Source of the DNA: Fulvia fulva
Taxonomy: Eukaryota > Ascomycota > Dothideomycetes > Mycosphaerellales > Mycosphaerellaceae
Direction of reading: 5' to 3'
NCBI RefSeq assembly: GCF_020509005.1
Contig: NC_063013.1
Coordinates: 744,001-808,000 of the forward strand
DNA length: 64,000 bases
Shown: in pieces, positions 43,576 through 54,685 of the stretch
Layout of the letters: each line of letters starts with the position of its first letter
How positions within the stretch are numbered: position 1 is the first letter of the stretch
Notes under the pieces: generated by a model
What the model was told of the DNA's origin: nothing
The model's input: the letters and a program-made list of their open reading frames with translations, nothing else
Database searches by the model: none
Position numbers and translations under genes: made by a program

Positions 43576-43710
43576 TCATTTCTTGTCATTGCCTGGGTCG
43601 GTAGGGGTTGGACTGTGGGGACGATCAGGCCTCCCGATTCTGTCATTGCCTGGGTCGGTAGGGCCAGCTCTGTTGGGACCACTGGCCTTTCTGTTGCTCT
43701 TGAACGCCAT
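43576..43710 (-). CDS. Small 44-residue ORF with an internal PTDPGND repeat
   Basis: The ATG at 43710 sits in a strong context (caacaacATGG) behind a C/A-rich, leader-like tract of about 100 bp. The 44-residue product is basic and Pro/Arg/Gly/Asp-rich and carries two copies of PTDPGND spaced 19 residues apart, from a 23-bp perfect DNA repeat (43584-43606 and 43641-43663). There is no signal peptide or known domain. It could be a small translated gene or part of a non-coding transcript. Confidence 0.3.
   Translation of the reverse strand: MAFKSNRKASGPNRAGPTDPGNDRIGRPDRPHSPTPTDPGNDKK
43584..43663. repeat. Two perfect 23-bp direct repeats, period 57 bp
   Basis: Copies at 43584-43606 and 43641-43663 are identical over 23 bp. 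The period is a multiple of three and the repeat keeps the reading frame of the small minus-strand ORF. Confidence 0.8.
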
Positions 43711-45511
43711 GTTGTTGGAGTGGATTGAATAGGTTCTTGAGCGGTATTCCAGAGCGTGATTGTGTATGATGAGTGCAGAGTGTGATCGTCTTTGATGAGC
43801 CCTTGTCAAGCTTTGGAGTTGTGGTCGTAGTTGGTGAAGATAAAGTCAACGTTTGGCGGGAGCACGAGACTTGATATACCTATCGTCCTACATGCTGCGG
43901 CTGCAGGATCCTTAAGTCGGATCAGACCGCTTCGTTGTTGCCCTTTGCAGAGGACTGAGCAAGACTGAAAAGTAATCCACAGCAAAGCCACCTCAAGGCA
44001 AGCGTACGTTGGACCAATAGCGCATGTTGATGTCTAGATTGCCTAGTCGTGCCGGCCATAAGCTGGTAGAAACTACTCATCACATATCAGCAGTACACAC
44101 AGTCGGTCCAATCGTGAAGTGCGGACGCATTGAACAGAAGAAGAGAAGTGTTCGGTGGCAAATGACGCTTCGTTGCCCATCGGCGTCGCCTGGCGGTGGG
44201 GTCCGGGAGGGCGGTGCGACGAGAGAGACTGGCCAACAAGTCTGGCTTCGGGAGGCCCGTTGACTCATTGTCAAAAGCAGGCGGGATGCTACAGCCGATG
44301 AACAAAAACGGATGAGCAGGTTACTGCTCGGCATATCTGGCTTTTACAGACCATTGTCGCACCCGCTTAGTCCAGTACAAGCCTCTGAGATTGTCTCCGA
44401 GCGCTTTGCAGTGGTCAAGAGCTAGGATACGTTGCGTAGTGAGTAGGTGTCGGCATGACTGTTGGACAGCATGGTCCTTGGCACCGAGGCAAGTGATAAC
44501 GCGAGGAGACCGGCTGCGTCGCCAGGTGCTCGCCCTGTGAGTATGCCCGAACTCCCTGTGCAGATGTGCAAGACCGAGGCGGTGCACTTCGTGCGGCCGC
44601 GCTCAAACTGATGTCTAGAGGTTACAGACGTCTGTCCGGCTCGCCTTGTAGCAAAAGGTTTCATGCAGGTACATCCGGGGTACGTAGTATGCCGCAAGAG
44701 CGTTGTGGCGCAGGTCAAGAAGGCACCAAAGACGTGAGCCAGTGCGAGGCATTTGACACGTCCGACCAGTGAGCCGCTCTGAACGCATATGGGACCAGTC
44801 ACGGGGCGATCGGAGCCGCCTGCAGTAACTCCGGGCACGACTGTCCCTCCGACTGAGGCATATGCGGGCAACTGGGATCCAAGGCGGCCTCAAAGGGCGG
44901 CTGTGCGGCAAAAGCACACTGCAGACATTGAGTCACTTCTCATGTCCGGTACTGATAGCACTGCGGTGCACAACACCCAGTCACGGGTCCAGACTTCGAC
45001 CTGAAGTTCAACGCAAGCAGACTGGCCTTGTAGGTGCTCAAGGTGCGGCGGTCTCTAGGCAATGTCAGCACTCGGCTCTCATTATCAAAAGAACAACTGA
45101 GAAAGATGAGGCATGAGGGGGCGAATGTTGAGGTCGCTCTTTTTCAGCCCCCCTTGTTGCCTGAACGTTCTTGACCGGTCTGTATTTCCCCACTTATCTG
45201 CCTGGTTTATGACTGAATGTTCAAGGTGACGGCGGCGCCGTGGAAGCCGGACGCACCGTCAAGGAGTTCCCATTCCAAGCCGCCAAAGATATTTGAGGAC
45301 GAGATTCGATGAATGAGATGAAAACGAGATGAGAAGCAGGTTGAAGGTGTTGTGGAAAGGTTGAAGCGATGCTGCCCCAGCGGGCCCAGCCGGCCCCACG
45401 TGGGTGTTCAAGGTTAAGCTTGCCGGCGGAAACGACCCCGTAGTCACATGCATGAACGTGAGGAAAGTGCAGTCGAACATTTAGTACAAGTTACAAGTAC
45501 ATTTCGCATGT
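43711..45511. other. Gene-poor stretch of 1.8 kb
   Basis: Short open frames exist on both strands but none has a convincing start, domain or splice-linked partner. No transposon, RNA or RIP-like texture was seen. It is the largest gene-free block in the window outside the left edge. Confidence 0.4.
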
Positions 45512-46961
45512 CTATTGGGCACCATTAACTCCATTCGTCTTCCCCTTCTTCTCCTGGAACTCCTTGCGGAAGATGGCCTCCATTTCTCGTCGCACAGCCA
45601 CAGCTTGGTTGTCCTCGCTGTAGTCGACATCCTTCCAGCTCAGACCTTGGCCTTTCTTGACATCGTTCTTGATCGAAACACCATGAGCCAACCCAACAGG
45701 CAGAGCTTCAATGTCCATGGATGTCTCGGCTGGTAGCAGTTTGCCATACACCATGAACCCTCCTTCGCCGTCCAACTTCTCGCCAGCTTTCAGATCTCGC
45801 TTAGCAGTAGCGACCACATCTCCAGCCCAGGTCCTCGTTTGTCCCGTGGGTTCGCCGCGACACATGATGATGGCTATTGAAACCCCTAGCTCCAGGCCAA
45901 TCAGATGATATGGCTTGTATTGCGCGGCGTATCTGCCGGTGCTGTCGGTCTGGAGGCCATATTGAGCAAAGCACTCCCGTTGGTATTCGCCTGGAGCTTC
46001 GATCACGACGTAAACGCCCCATCGGAGGTCGTCAAATGTTGGACGGCCATCCACTTCCAAGCAAGATACAACTTCGACAGTGCCCTTCTTCTCCAGCAGA
46101 CCACCGTCCTCCTTGGGCCGCAGTGTGCGAGGCAGATCGTGCTTGCCACATGGCGGAAATAGGAGATCACCCGAAGGAGGTGTGAGATCGCAACCATTGG
46201 CAACAGCAGCCATCTCTAGCGCTGACTTCGTGCCGTCTAGGAAGGAATTGAACATCTGGGGGTTGAAGTCGCCAGTCGCCAATTGCTCCTTTGTGAAACC
46301 GTAATGGTCCCACACAGTGTCCGGCGTTGACCAATGGTATGCGGGAAGGTGCTTCGTGCCCTTACCTGCACAGACTACATCGAATCCTGCTGTCCTGGCC
46401 CAGTCGACAAGCTCAGCTATTAGTGCAGGTTGATCTCCGTACGCCATGGAATAGATGATGCCAGCCTCTCTGGCTTTCCGAGCAAGCAATGGACCAGCAA
46501 GGACATCAGCTTCGACGTTGATCATAACGATGTGCTTCTTGTGCTCGCAACATAGTAACGCATGTCGGATGCCCGCTGACGGGCTGCCAGTGACCTCCAG
46601 GACGACGTCAATACCGGGTGTTGCGATCATGGCTGCCGAGTCTTGAGTGATAGCGACCTTTCCAGTCTTGATCCCTTCTTCGATCGACATAGAGCCAGCT
46701 GCATCGTATCGGTCCTCAGGATACCCAGTTCGTTTGAGCGCTGCTTTGGCTCGATCTGCTGACAAGTCTGCAATAGCAGCGAGTCGCATACCCGGCGTTC
46801 GGTGCGATTGAGATATACTGCTGGAAGTAAGCTCGAGGGGCAGTTCGAGACGAAGCATGAACTCACAACATCGATCCAAATTTGCCAGCACCAATCAACC
46901 CAACTTGGATCGGCTTGCCAGCTGCTTCGCGCTCGGCGAGTTTCGTCGAGAGGCTCGTCAT
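45512..46961 (-). CDS. NAD(P)-binding oxidoreductase with C-terminal SAF domain (homoserine-dehydrogenase-like)
   Basis: Two exons (46961-46867 and 46817-45512; intron 49 bp) give 466 residues. The first exon supplies the Rossmann start (PIQVGLIGAGKFGSM), which continues across the splice into FISQSHRTPGMRLAAIADLS. Other blocks are DVVLEVTGSPSAGIRHALL, HIVMINVEADVLAGPLLARKA and YGDQPALIAELVDWARTAGF. The C-terminal third has a SAF-like region (VVATAKRDLKAGEKLDGEGGFMVYGKL, then ALPVGLAHGVSIKNDVKKGQ). This matches a family often labelled predicted homoserine dehydrogenase; the true substrate is not established. It is probably cytosolic. The ATG at 46961 is required for the complete nucleotide-binding motif. 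Confidence 0.88.
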
Positions 46962-47929
46962 AGTTGCTGATTATGTTTTAGATCTTAAAGCTGACACGCA
47001 GTACTAACAGGAAACAATGGAATGACAAGACTGAATAGAAACAACAACCACTGCGACCCGTACCTGAGCTTCAACCATGACCTATATTCTGTACCCCGCA
47101 GGCGACATCGGGGCCTCGACACGAGGCATTGGCCGCTCTCTTCTCGGTGGACCTTCCATTGAAGCTCATAAGGTCTCGAATGTCGTGGTGTGAGGTGGAT
47201 GTTGATAGTGGCATGCTGCTTCCCTGGCGACCGAATGATGCGCAACCGCGACAAACTTGGAAAATCCAAATCCCGGAGAAGTTGTCTTCGCCTTAGCACA
47301 ATCTCCGCGTGAGGAACTGCGATGCCCTCGCCCCAAGCGCCATCCCTGCTTCAAATGCGCGAGAAGTAGTCTTTGGTCTTCGTTTTGACATCCGGCCTGA
47401 GATCGCGTCCGGATCTCAAACTCCAGCGACGGGTAGGATCACTGGATCAAGGACACTTTTAGCATTATGACTTCGTCGGCCCAGATGATGTCTTTCTCAT
47501 CATGGCAATGCCCTCGCCAATAGAAAGGTGTCGCAAGTTTGGTTGGTAGGGTCCGGTGAAGTCGCGTTCGGACGAATTCACCTAGAGGAACGCCAAGTCT
47601 TGGCGTCGAGTCGAGTCGGGATCAGATGGTGGCTGTGCTGACTGTCTCCACCTCCACCTGTTCACGGCACTTTGCCCTATCGCCACTTCAACCACGCATC
47701 ATGCAATCACATGCACACTGGCTCGATCTAATTGGCAGAAGCAAGGCCGAATCAATTCGAGACCTACAGCGAGCCATGTGGTGCCATGCCGTTTAATGGG
47801 TAAGAAGTAGCACTCATAATCTCAAGAATTCCCGCAACCTCACCAGTAAATCGCCTCGTCTCCTGCCCATCCTAGACCTACAACACAGGTCAAACTTACC
47901 CCAAAGAAGCCGGCTGCGTCAGTGCGGTC
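46962..47929. other. Divergent intergenic region
   Basis: It contains the promoters of the SAF oxidoreductase and the small 145-residue gene. No gene or repeat was recognised. Confidence 0.4.
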
Positions 47930-48367
47930 ATGGCATCTCAACCAAGAGCCTCAACGGAGACAACCTCCCGCACTCGGCACGACACCACAACGCCCTCTCG
48001 GCCCGCCTCAATAGCACCCACAGACACCACCTCCATCCTCACAGCCGTCGACGACGGCGAAGCTACGCCCCGCGCCCTCTCCCTAGCCCCAACTCTCGTC
48101 GAGACACGCACAACATACCGCGGCTTCCCGTCAGAAGCAGCCTATCGCGCAGCGTTCCACGAATGGGCAGAGTCCAAGCGCTACAACCAGCAGGACGATA
48201 CGGCGCTGATAGGCTTCTATGGCGAGACGACGATGGAGGAGCTTGCGGCTAGGCCAAGGGCTGAGTTTGGACTGAGTAGGAAGTGGAGGGAAAGGAAAGA
48301 GAGGAAGGCGCAGAGACAGCAGTTGCAACAACAGCAGCAGCAGGGGAGGAGGCAGACGATGGCTTGA
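47930..48367 (+). CDS. Small hypothetical protein, Thr-rich start and Gln-rich end
   Basis: The 145-residue ORF has an ATG at 47930 (gtcATGG). Residues 1-50 are Thr/Ser/Arg-rich. A compact middle follows (TTYRGFPSEAAYRAAFHEWAESKRYNQQDDTALIGFYG), then TMEELAARPRAEFGLSRKWRERKERKAQ, and a poly-Gln/Arg tail. The middle block resembles a conserved motif of small uncharacterised ascomycete proteins, but I cannot name it. It is likely a real gene. Confidence 0.6.
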   Translation: MASQPRASTETTSRTRHDTTTPSRPASIAPTDTTSILTAVDDGEATPRALSLAPTLVETRTTYRGFPSEAAYRAAFHEWAESKRYNQQDDTALIGFYGETTMEELAARPRAEFGLSRKWRERKERKAQRQQLQQQQQQGRRQTMA

Positions 48368-49015
48368 GGGGCTTGGATGATGGGATTATGATGGGATGAT
48401 GTATGAGATGACGTTTCAGAACAGTATGATATATTGGTAATCTTGGACACACATGCCAAAGCTCCATGCATCTCGAGGGCCGGAAAAGCTCAGAGCACGC
48501 GGAATGCTGCGAGTAGGCATACGGATACGAAGGCGCCTGAAACGCAAACGAGAAATCGCTGTCGAGCTCATGCCGCAGCGGCCGGCTCATGAGTCCGGCA
48601 CTTTGACGAGAGATGGGAGTAGAGGCGCCTATTGGGTTGAGAGTGTTCTCTCCTCGAGAGACCGCTCTGCAGCCCTCCGCTTTCACATGTCTTCGAACGA
48701 ACGCAAAGCAGGAGAGGGCATGCTCGCGCTCTTCTGTTGTTCTCCCCTATGTTGCTAGGGACGTGCCTGATTGTGAAAAGAAAGAACAAGAAGTTTGGGT
48801 TCGAGGAGACGTTCCTTTTATGGCTACGAGCTTGCTTCCGCGAAGCCACATTGCGGTCAAAGAAACGCTGAGACGCGAAGCGCGAGCCGTACGTGTGTTG
48901 TGCTGCATGCTCGCGCAGATCAAGCATCTGCATGCATGGTTTACACAGTGAATGTCAAGAGGCGGTGACATACGCTTGTTTTCGACCTGCCGAAGGTCCT
49001 GTGATCATTTTTCAT
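48368..49015. other. Intergenic region
   Basis: This region is the 3' flanks of two convergent genes. Short frames on both strands have no support. Confidence 0.4.
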
Positions 49016-50957
49016 TCAAGCTTGTTGCCCTCCAGTAGTCATACCTTGCGTAGGCATAGCATTCCAGTCCAGCGGACTCAAGTCATCAACGAAAGAGAAG
49101 TCATCCAGGTTGACTGGATAGTTCGGATCCATGTACGTGCCAAAGAGATCATCCATGCCTTCGAAGAGCTCAGGGTTGTATTGAGTCGACACGCCATTCA
49201 GATCGTGGACCGCTGCGGTGTCTGCAAGATCAGTACCTTCTGCTTCGGTGTCTTGGTCTTCCCGCTGGTCGATGATGGTGTCTGGTCGAGCGAGCGAAGC
49301 TGTGCAGATGCCAGGACTATTCCGCGCTCGATCACTGAGCCTGCTCACTCTGAAGGAGGACAGGTCGGATACTTTGTTGACTTCGTCGAGGACTTTCTTG
49401 GCTATCGTTGCAATGACGTCGGCAGATGACCAGGTTCGTCGTAGAGTCTGCAAGACTTTGCAGCAAGTTCGAAAGTCCTCGCGGGCATCCTCTTGTTGGT
49501 GATTCAGCTGCGCTTGTCGTAGATGCTGGTAGGAGACTGACAGAGCTAGCGATATGGCGTAGGGCAGGATCGGTAACGGGTGCAGCAATGTAAATAGTTG
49601 CGACTTCATTAAGCGATGCAGCTCGATAGAGCACAAGTTTTGCCGGACGTAAGATGGTCCAGATCGGGGCATATACTTGACTCCTCTAGAACGATGAGAA
49701 AGTATGGCCACGGAGAGATAGAAGAGATGAAGAGTCGCTAGGACGGACTGTGGCTGATCCCAGGCTTGGCCCTCATCGACAGCTTCCTCGAAGCTAGGAT
49801 AGTGTTCCTCTTCCCATCCGGTCACAGACGGGGGGTTGCCAGGTCTGTAGAAATGGATGATCTTGTTCATCAGCCTGGTGATGAAGAGCCAAACTTCGAA
49901 CGCTGGAAACCCGCTTTCACCCGGCTCGAAAGGCTCTATAGCGATGTCGATATCACTCATCATGATGGGTCGCCCATAAATGCAACTGTTGATCCTATCC
50001 AGGCTCCAGAGACACCAGAATAATCGCTTCGTGGTAAGGTTATCCCCAGAAGCGACATCTGTCTGCTGCCCAAGGTGCCAGCCTAGCGTCTGTGTGTAGT
50101 GCATTGCTTGGTTGGCGCACATGGTGGCCTCTTCCGCACCATCCTGACCCTCGGCGTGAAGAGAGGCCAATGCCAAGATGCGGATCAACATGATCTTCTC
50201 ATATCGAACAGGAACCCTAATCGCCGCCATGACCGATGCATGTAGCCTGCCACAGAACTCACGAGGTGCAAGCGGCACATCCGATTGAGATAGACGCAGA
50301 TGCGGCGCAGCTTCTGGGTCTTTGGCTGCCACCAGACACATTGCATGAGCCAACGGCTCCGGAATAAGGCCTCCAGCATGATCCCGTCGGAACTCTTCTT
50401 CATTGAGTATTGGGAAGATGACATGTATCTTCTTGAAGTAGATATCGATTAGTGGTGCAAGAACTGCAGAATGGGGCCGTTGATTGTTCAGCTGGGCGGA
50501 CTTCGTTGCCTCTTCGTTGGCCTCTTTCTTCTGGCGGATAAGTGCATCCCACTCGCGCTTGTCGACCCAGATGCCAATGTCCTCGTTTTGCTCAACGCCG
50601 GTCTCGCCAACATGATGATTGTTCCTATGCAAGAAAGTGGTCGCAGGATTCATGTCGCTGATGAAACGTCGCACGCCACTCCTGGCCGACCGAGAATGAG
50701 AGATGCCATTTGCCAGGGCTGATGTGTCGTTTGGGAGTGTATCGTCCCTATCATCTTCATCATGATCCTCGTTAGACTTGTTATTCGCTCCTGCAAAATG
50801 TATGCAGCGTTTCTCAATGAACTTGTCAGCTGGAGATTGTGCTCGAAGTGGACTTTCCTACCTTCCTGGCGCGGCAGCTTTCGCAGGCTTTGGCTAGACG
50901 ACGGCGCTTGGGAGCACCATCTCCATACTGATTGACAAAAGTCAGTTCCATCACCAT
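49016..50957 (-). CDS. Zn2Cys6-type transcription factor with fungal-specific (Fungal_trans) domain
   Basis: Two exons (50957-50862 and 50812-49016; intron 49 bp) give 630 residues from the ATG at 50957. The splice completes the N-terminal motif KRRRLAKACESCRARKKRC: C-x2-C-x6-C, the first half of a zinc cluster. No second Cys triplet follows within the next about 70 residues, which are acidic and Ser-rich. The middle is the fungal transcription-factor regulatory domain: FKKIHVIFPILNEEEF, YTQTLGWHLGQQ, KRLFWCLWSLDRINSCIYGRP and the following DIDIA motif. The C-terminus is acidic, with a Met/Asp/Phe-rich end like an activation domain. It is divergent from the NmrA-type gene with only 228 bp between starts; regulation of that neighbour is possible but unproven. 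Confidence 0.88.
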
Positions 50958-51185
50958 GTTTGTCACTATGTAAGATGCAGTTGCGACTCGAGTTTCATAA
51001 TCCTCGAGATGATCGGGTCATGTGGGGGTTCTTCCAGGCACGAACCGGCGGGTGGAGATTCAAACGTGCTTCAACAAGCGGGACAACTGACAAAGTAGCT
51101 CTACGACATGTAACATAATCCGACGTTGAATCAGACAGCCGTGTAGCTCTCTCCGAACGGGACGGGAAACAATTTCACTTCCAAG
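50958..51185. promoter_or_regulatory. Short bidirectional promoter, transcription factor / NmrA-type reductase
   Basis: These 228 bp lie between two divergent ATGs and must contain both core promoters. I did not find a convincing CGG-type inverted repeat. Confidence 0.45.
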
Positions 51186-52193
51186 ATGGCAGCAACGACT
51201 AAGAACATCCTGATCTTCGGCGGCACCGGCTTGATCGGCCAACACATTACCGACGCCATACTGAGGAACAAGGACAAGTTTAGCAAGATAGCAGTCTTCA
51301 CGTCCAAGGACACTTTAGGGGCAAAATCTGACAAGATCGATAGCCTCAAGGCTCGAGGCGCGGAGATCATTGTCGGTGACACCCAGTCTTCGACCGATGT
51401 GAACGAGGCATACAATGGCTTCGATACTGTGGTATCATGTCTGGGCAGACCAGTAATCGACAGACAACTTCAGCTCATTGAGCTCGCCGATAAGCATCCG
51501 GACATCAAACGTGTATGATTTCTCTACTCTGTCTCATAGGTCTTCGCTGATGATGCTAAGTTCTTCCCCTCAGAATATGGCACAGATATCGAATACTGGG
51601 AGAGTTCAGCCAACGAAAAGCCTCATCAGCAGAAGTTGAAAGTCCGGGCGTTGTTGAAGACTGTCAAGAACCTAGAGTACACTTTCGTCGTCACTGGGCC
51701 ATACGGCGATGCAGACGGACTTCTCTACCTCGCTGCTAAGAAGCCCGAAGACGAAGCAGAAGGCACCTTCGATGTGAAGCGTAAGCGTGCTGTTCTCCTT
51801 GGCGACGGCAAGGGCAAGATCTCCCTCACGACGATGCGAGATGTCGGCAAGCTGGTTGTCGCCGCCTTGCTGAAGCCAGAAGCGGTCAAGAACAAGGCCA
51901 TCCATGTCAACTCATTCACTGCCACACCAGAGGAAATCGTGGTCGAGTTTGAGAAGCAGCTAGATGCGAAGTGGGATGTCGCGTATTACAGTCTCGACCA
52001 GCTGAAGCAACTTGAGGAGGAAGCCTGGGCCGAAGGACTTCCAAAGGCCGGCACTATTACGCTACGGCGGATTTGGACCTCTGGTGGCACACTCTACGAC
52101 AAGAGAGACAACTATCTCGTCGACATGGAGGATAGAGTGGACTCACTCGCAGATGCTGTGCGTCAAGCGATAGCCATCCAGCAGGAGGCATGA
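51186..52193 (+). CDS. NmrA-like / isoflavone-reductase-type NAD(P)-binding protein
   Basis: Two exons (51186-51512 and 51561-52193; intron 48 bp) give 319 residues. The atypical short-chain dehydrogenase fold starts with the nucleotide-binding motif [15 protein letters not shown] (GGTGxIG). [10 protein letters not shown] follows, and the splice creates [14 protein letters not shown], the conserved block of the isoflavone reductase/PCBER group. Later come HQQKLKVRA (with the Lys often catalytic in that group), FVVTGPYGD and [15 protein letters not shown]. It may be a reductase of aromatic or phenolic compounds or an NmrA-like redox sensor; no substrate can be read from the sequence. An alternative acceptor (51540) would add seven residues but breaks the family match. 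Confidence 0.87.
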
Positions 52194-52848
52194 AGTGCTG
52201 TGAATCGTAGACCTGCTCATGAGGCAATGTCGTACAGAGTCAGACCTTGTTCGAAGTGATATGTTTGCAACTCCTGCCGCTTTTGCGTTCGTCATGGAGT
52301 ATCTGAAGCTTCTCGTCAATCAGTCGTCGTTCCAATCGGCTTGTATGGCTGATCGAATTGCCAATCGTGATACGGAGCCACGGAACATCGAGATAGCAGA
52401 AGCTGTTGATGCAAGAAGGCTGGCAGAACGAGTTTTGCCTTCTGAATCGGCTGCGAGCAGCTCAGACCCCATGTCGTCTAGCTCAAGTTTAGCTCAGAGC
52501 GGGGGTCTCTTTCTAAATGATTCTGCTCCTTGCATTTCCATCTCCACCTTCCTCTCCCACAATCACAACAACAACTCACACAAGGGCTACCAAACTCAAC
52601 TGGCATAAATATGGGTGCGGTTACTCAGGAATTCTCAACACCGGCAAAGCGTTCATGCTTTCTTTATCGCCAAGATGCCCAGGGCAAGATCACGTTGCAC
52701 GACGCATAGACGACCTTGCTAGCCCGTCGTTAATATGCTGACTTCCATCGAGAAGGTGCTAAGTCGAGACTGATATATTCATGGACGATCTAAACCTACT
52801 ACCGTCGTATGTGCACACCGTCCCGGCCTGGTGCTCGCAGCATCCAGC
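52194..52848. other. Intergenic region
   Basis: This is the flank of the NmrA-type gene and of the small minus-strand gene candidate. No supported gene. Confidence 0.4.
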
Positions 52849-53308
52849 TCACTGCTCGACTTCGACCTCGACCAATTCTGCAACCTTGCGCTTTCCATCG
52901 GTCGCCTTCACGGTCGTGGTCACCAGACTGGTCTTCGTGATGGCCTTACCAGAAGTCTTGTCTGTATTGGTGAACACAGTCTTGTGCACTGTACATCCGC
53001 CAAGTCCATCGGGGGCGTTCCAGTTCGACGGCAGCTCATTGCTATGCAAAACGGTGGAGGTAGTGGTGCGTGCGTATTCGACGCCTTTCGTCAGGCCATT
53101 GATGTCGTGGTCGTCGTGGTTGATCCTGGTCCAGTGCTTTGCATTGCTCTTACTCGCATATCGACTTCCGTACCGCCGAGTCAGTTATCCTGCCCTTCTG
53201 TTACGACCTTTCATCTGAGAGCTGGATTCTCTGTTCTGCTGAAGTGTCCGACTCTGTGATTCTGTTACTATGATCTTCCTCAACGCCGGTCCTTAGATCG
53301 TGAGGCAT
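52849..53308 (-). CDS. Candidate small two-exon gene, unknown protein
   Basis: The minus strand shows two adjoining coding-like stretches. The first runs from an ATG at 53308 (MPHDLRTGVEEDHSNRITES...) to 53208, and the second from 53164 to a stop at 52849. A 43-bp intron (donor gtcgta, branch-like aactgac, acceptor gaag) joins them in frame to 138 residues. The product is hydrophilic, with HDDHDINGLTKGVEYARTTT, a GGCTVHKTVF stretch and an ending rich in Val/Glu (VAELVEVEVEQ). The intron is short and its donor weak, so the model is tentative. No family is recognised. Confidence 0.4.
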
Positions 53309-54028
53309 CGAAGGGAGGTCGCGTTGAAGCCGTGGACATAAAGCTCACAGCAAGCGCGACCAGACGTTTCTTCTCGCCTCCGATAGTCCTATAAGCATGA
53401 AACATCTGAGGTTGTCGATGGAGATGTCTAATCAAAGCACAGCCACGCGTGAGAGGTGGCGTGAGAAGTCGCGGTCGGCTCCAGCCGAAAACATCCGGCA
53501 GGAAGACCGACCTCTTCTCGTCTTTCACGGGGACCTCATGCGGATGAAATCGTTCTCTTTCGTCACGGCGTCAACTGACATCTCCTGACAAGTTGACAGA
53601 GCAATTCTGCTTTGATAGGCGCTAGCTTACACAACTTGCTGTAGCCCTCACCAGGCCTGCAGCCCTATACCGTTCCGTGATGGCGACCCCTGTCAGGGCA
53701 CACTGTCTCGCCCTACCGCTCAGGAACAGGAAACGATCGCTCACATCATGGTTGTTGCTAAGCACTCCGACATTGTCCTAGGCATAGCATTTGTATGCGG
53801 CAACGTTGCGGCGCGGTAGATCCATGTCTTCCACGTGCGATGACAGGTAGGCGGCAAGGTTGGTATATATTGTAGGTACTCTACTCTTGCATATATCCTT
53901 GGCACATCAGCAACACCAGCAACAACAACAGAGCACAATCTATCAACACGGCAGAACATACCTGCAGAGGCACCTGCAAAGGCTGTCACGACCTCAATCA
54001 CACCACCGACCTCATCCACAACTTCAGG
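53309..54028. other. Intergenic region
   Basis: It holds the promoter of the 99-residue gene, with a tatatat element at about 53860 and a CAA/CAG-rich leader near 53905-53930. Nothing else was recognised. Confidence 0.4.
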
Positions 54029-54381
54029 ATGAGCACCATCAACCCAGCAGCAGCCGCAGCGGCAACTTCAATCGAGCCTGTAAGTCTTCTAACACCTCTT
54101 CATCCTACCCACCCACTAACATCATCTCCCAGCCTGCCGCCCTCAAAGGCTTCCGCGCAATCAAGGACATGTTCAAAGAAGAACACCCCAGGGCCCGAAA
54201 GTCCATATCACAACAACCTCATCCCGTAGCCTGGAAATTCTACCAAGTGAAGCTCGGCAGGGCGGCAACAGTTTACACTGCGGGTGTTGTGCTGTTCTTT
54301 GGGTGGCCGTTCGCTGTGAAGGCTTTGATCAACCTGAATAATGGGGTGTATGACAAGCCGACGAAGGGGAGTCGGAGGTAG
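54029..54381 (+). CDS. Small single-span membrane protein, unknown
   Basis: Two exons (54029-54079 and 54133-54381; intron 53 bp) give 99 residues. After an Ala-rich start (MSTINPAAAAAATSIEP) comes a charged stretch (FRAIKDMFKEEHPRARK), then PVAWKFYQVKLGRAATVYTAG leading into one hydrophobic helix (VYTAGVVLFFGWPFAVKAL), and a short polar tail. The size and layout suggest a small inner-mitochondrial or ER membrane subunit, but I do not recognise it. A longer upstream frame from 53860 lies in the leader and is less likely. Confidence 0.65.
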
Positions 54382-54685
54382 AGAAGTGTGCAGTTGTATT
54401 GGGAAGGTGTTTGGTGTATTGAGCGGGGTATTGGGTAGTATGGTGACTGAGCGTTGATGTCTCGGCATCCTGCAAGCAAGGCGTTTGGTTTTTTGTTCGA
54501 GCAGTATGATCAGATTGTGTTATACCGCTGTACAGACATCTTATTGGAAGCGAGACTAAAACAACCCAGTCGTACCTCGTATTGACGCAATCGCTTCAGC
54601 AAACAGCAGCTTTGTCTCCCTTCGAATACATATACACCAGTCACCATCCCGAACCGCATTCCGCCTATTGACTCAACAAACCACA
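54382..54685. other. Intergenic region
   Basis: This is the short spacer between two plus-strand small genes. No feature was seen. Confidence 0.4.

Noticed and set aside
44789..45004. 71-codon ORF in the gene-poor block
   Set aside because: ATG present, but composition and lack of leader or homologue features give no support.
53280..53528. 82-codon minus-strand frame
   Set aside because: Overlaps the start of the 53308 gene candidate in another frame; starts with a non-convincing context and no domain.
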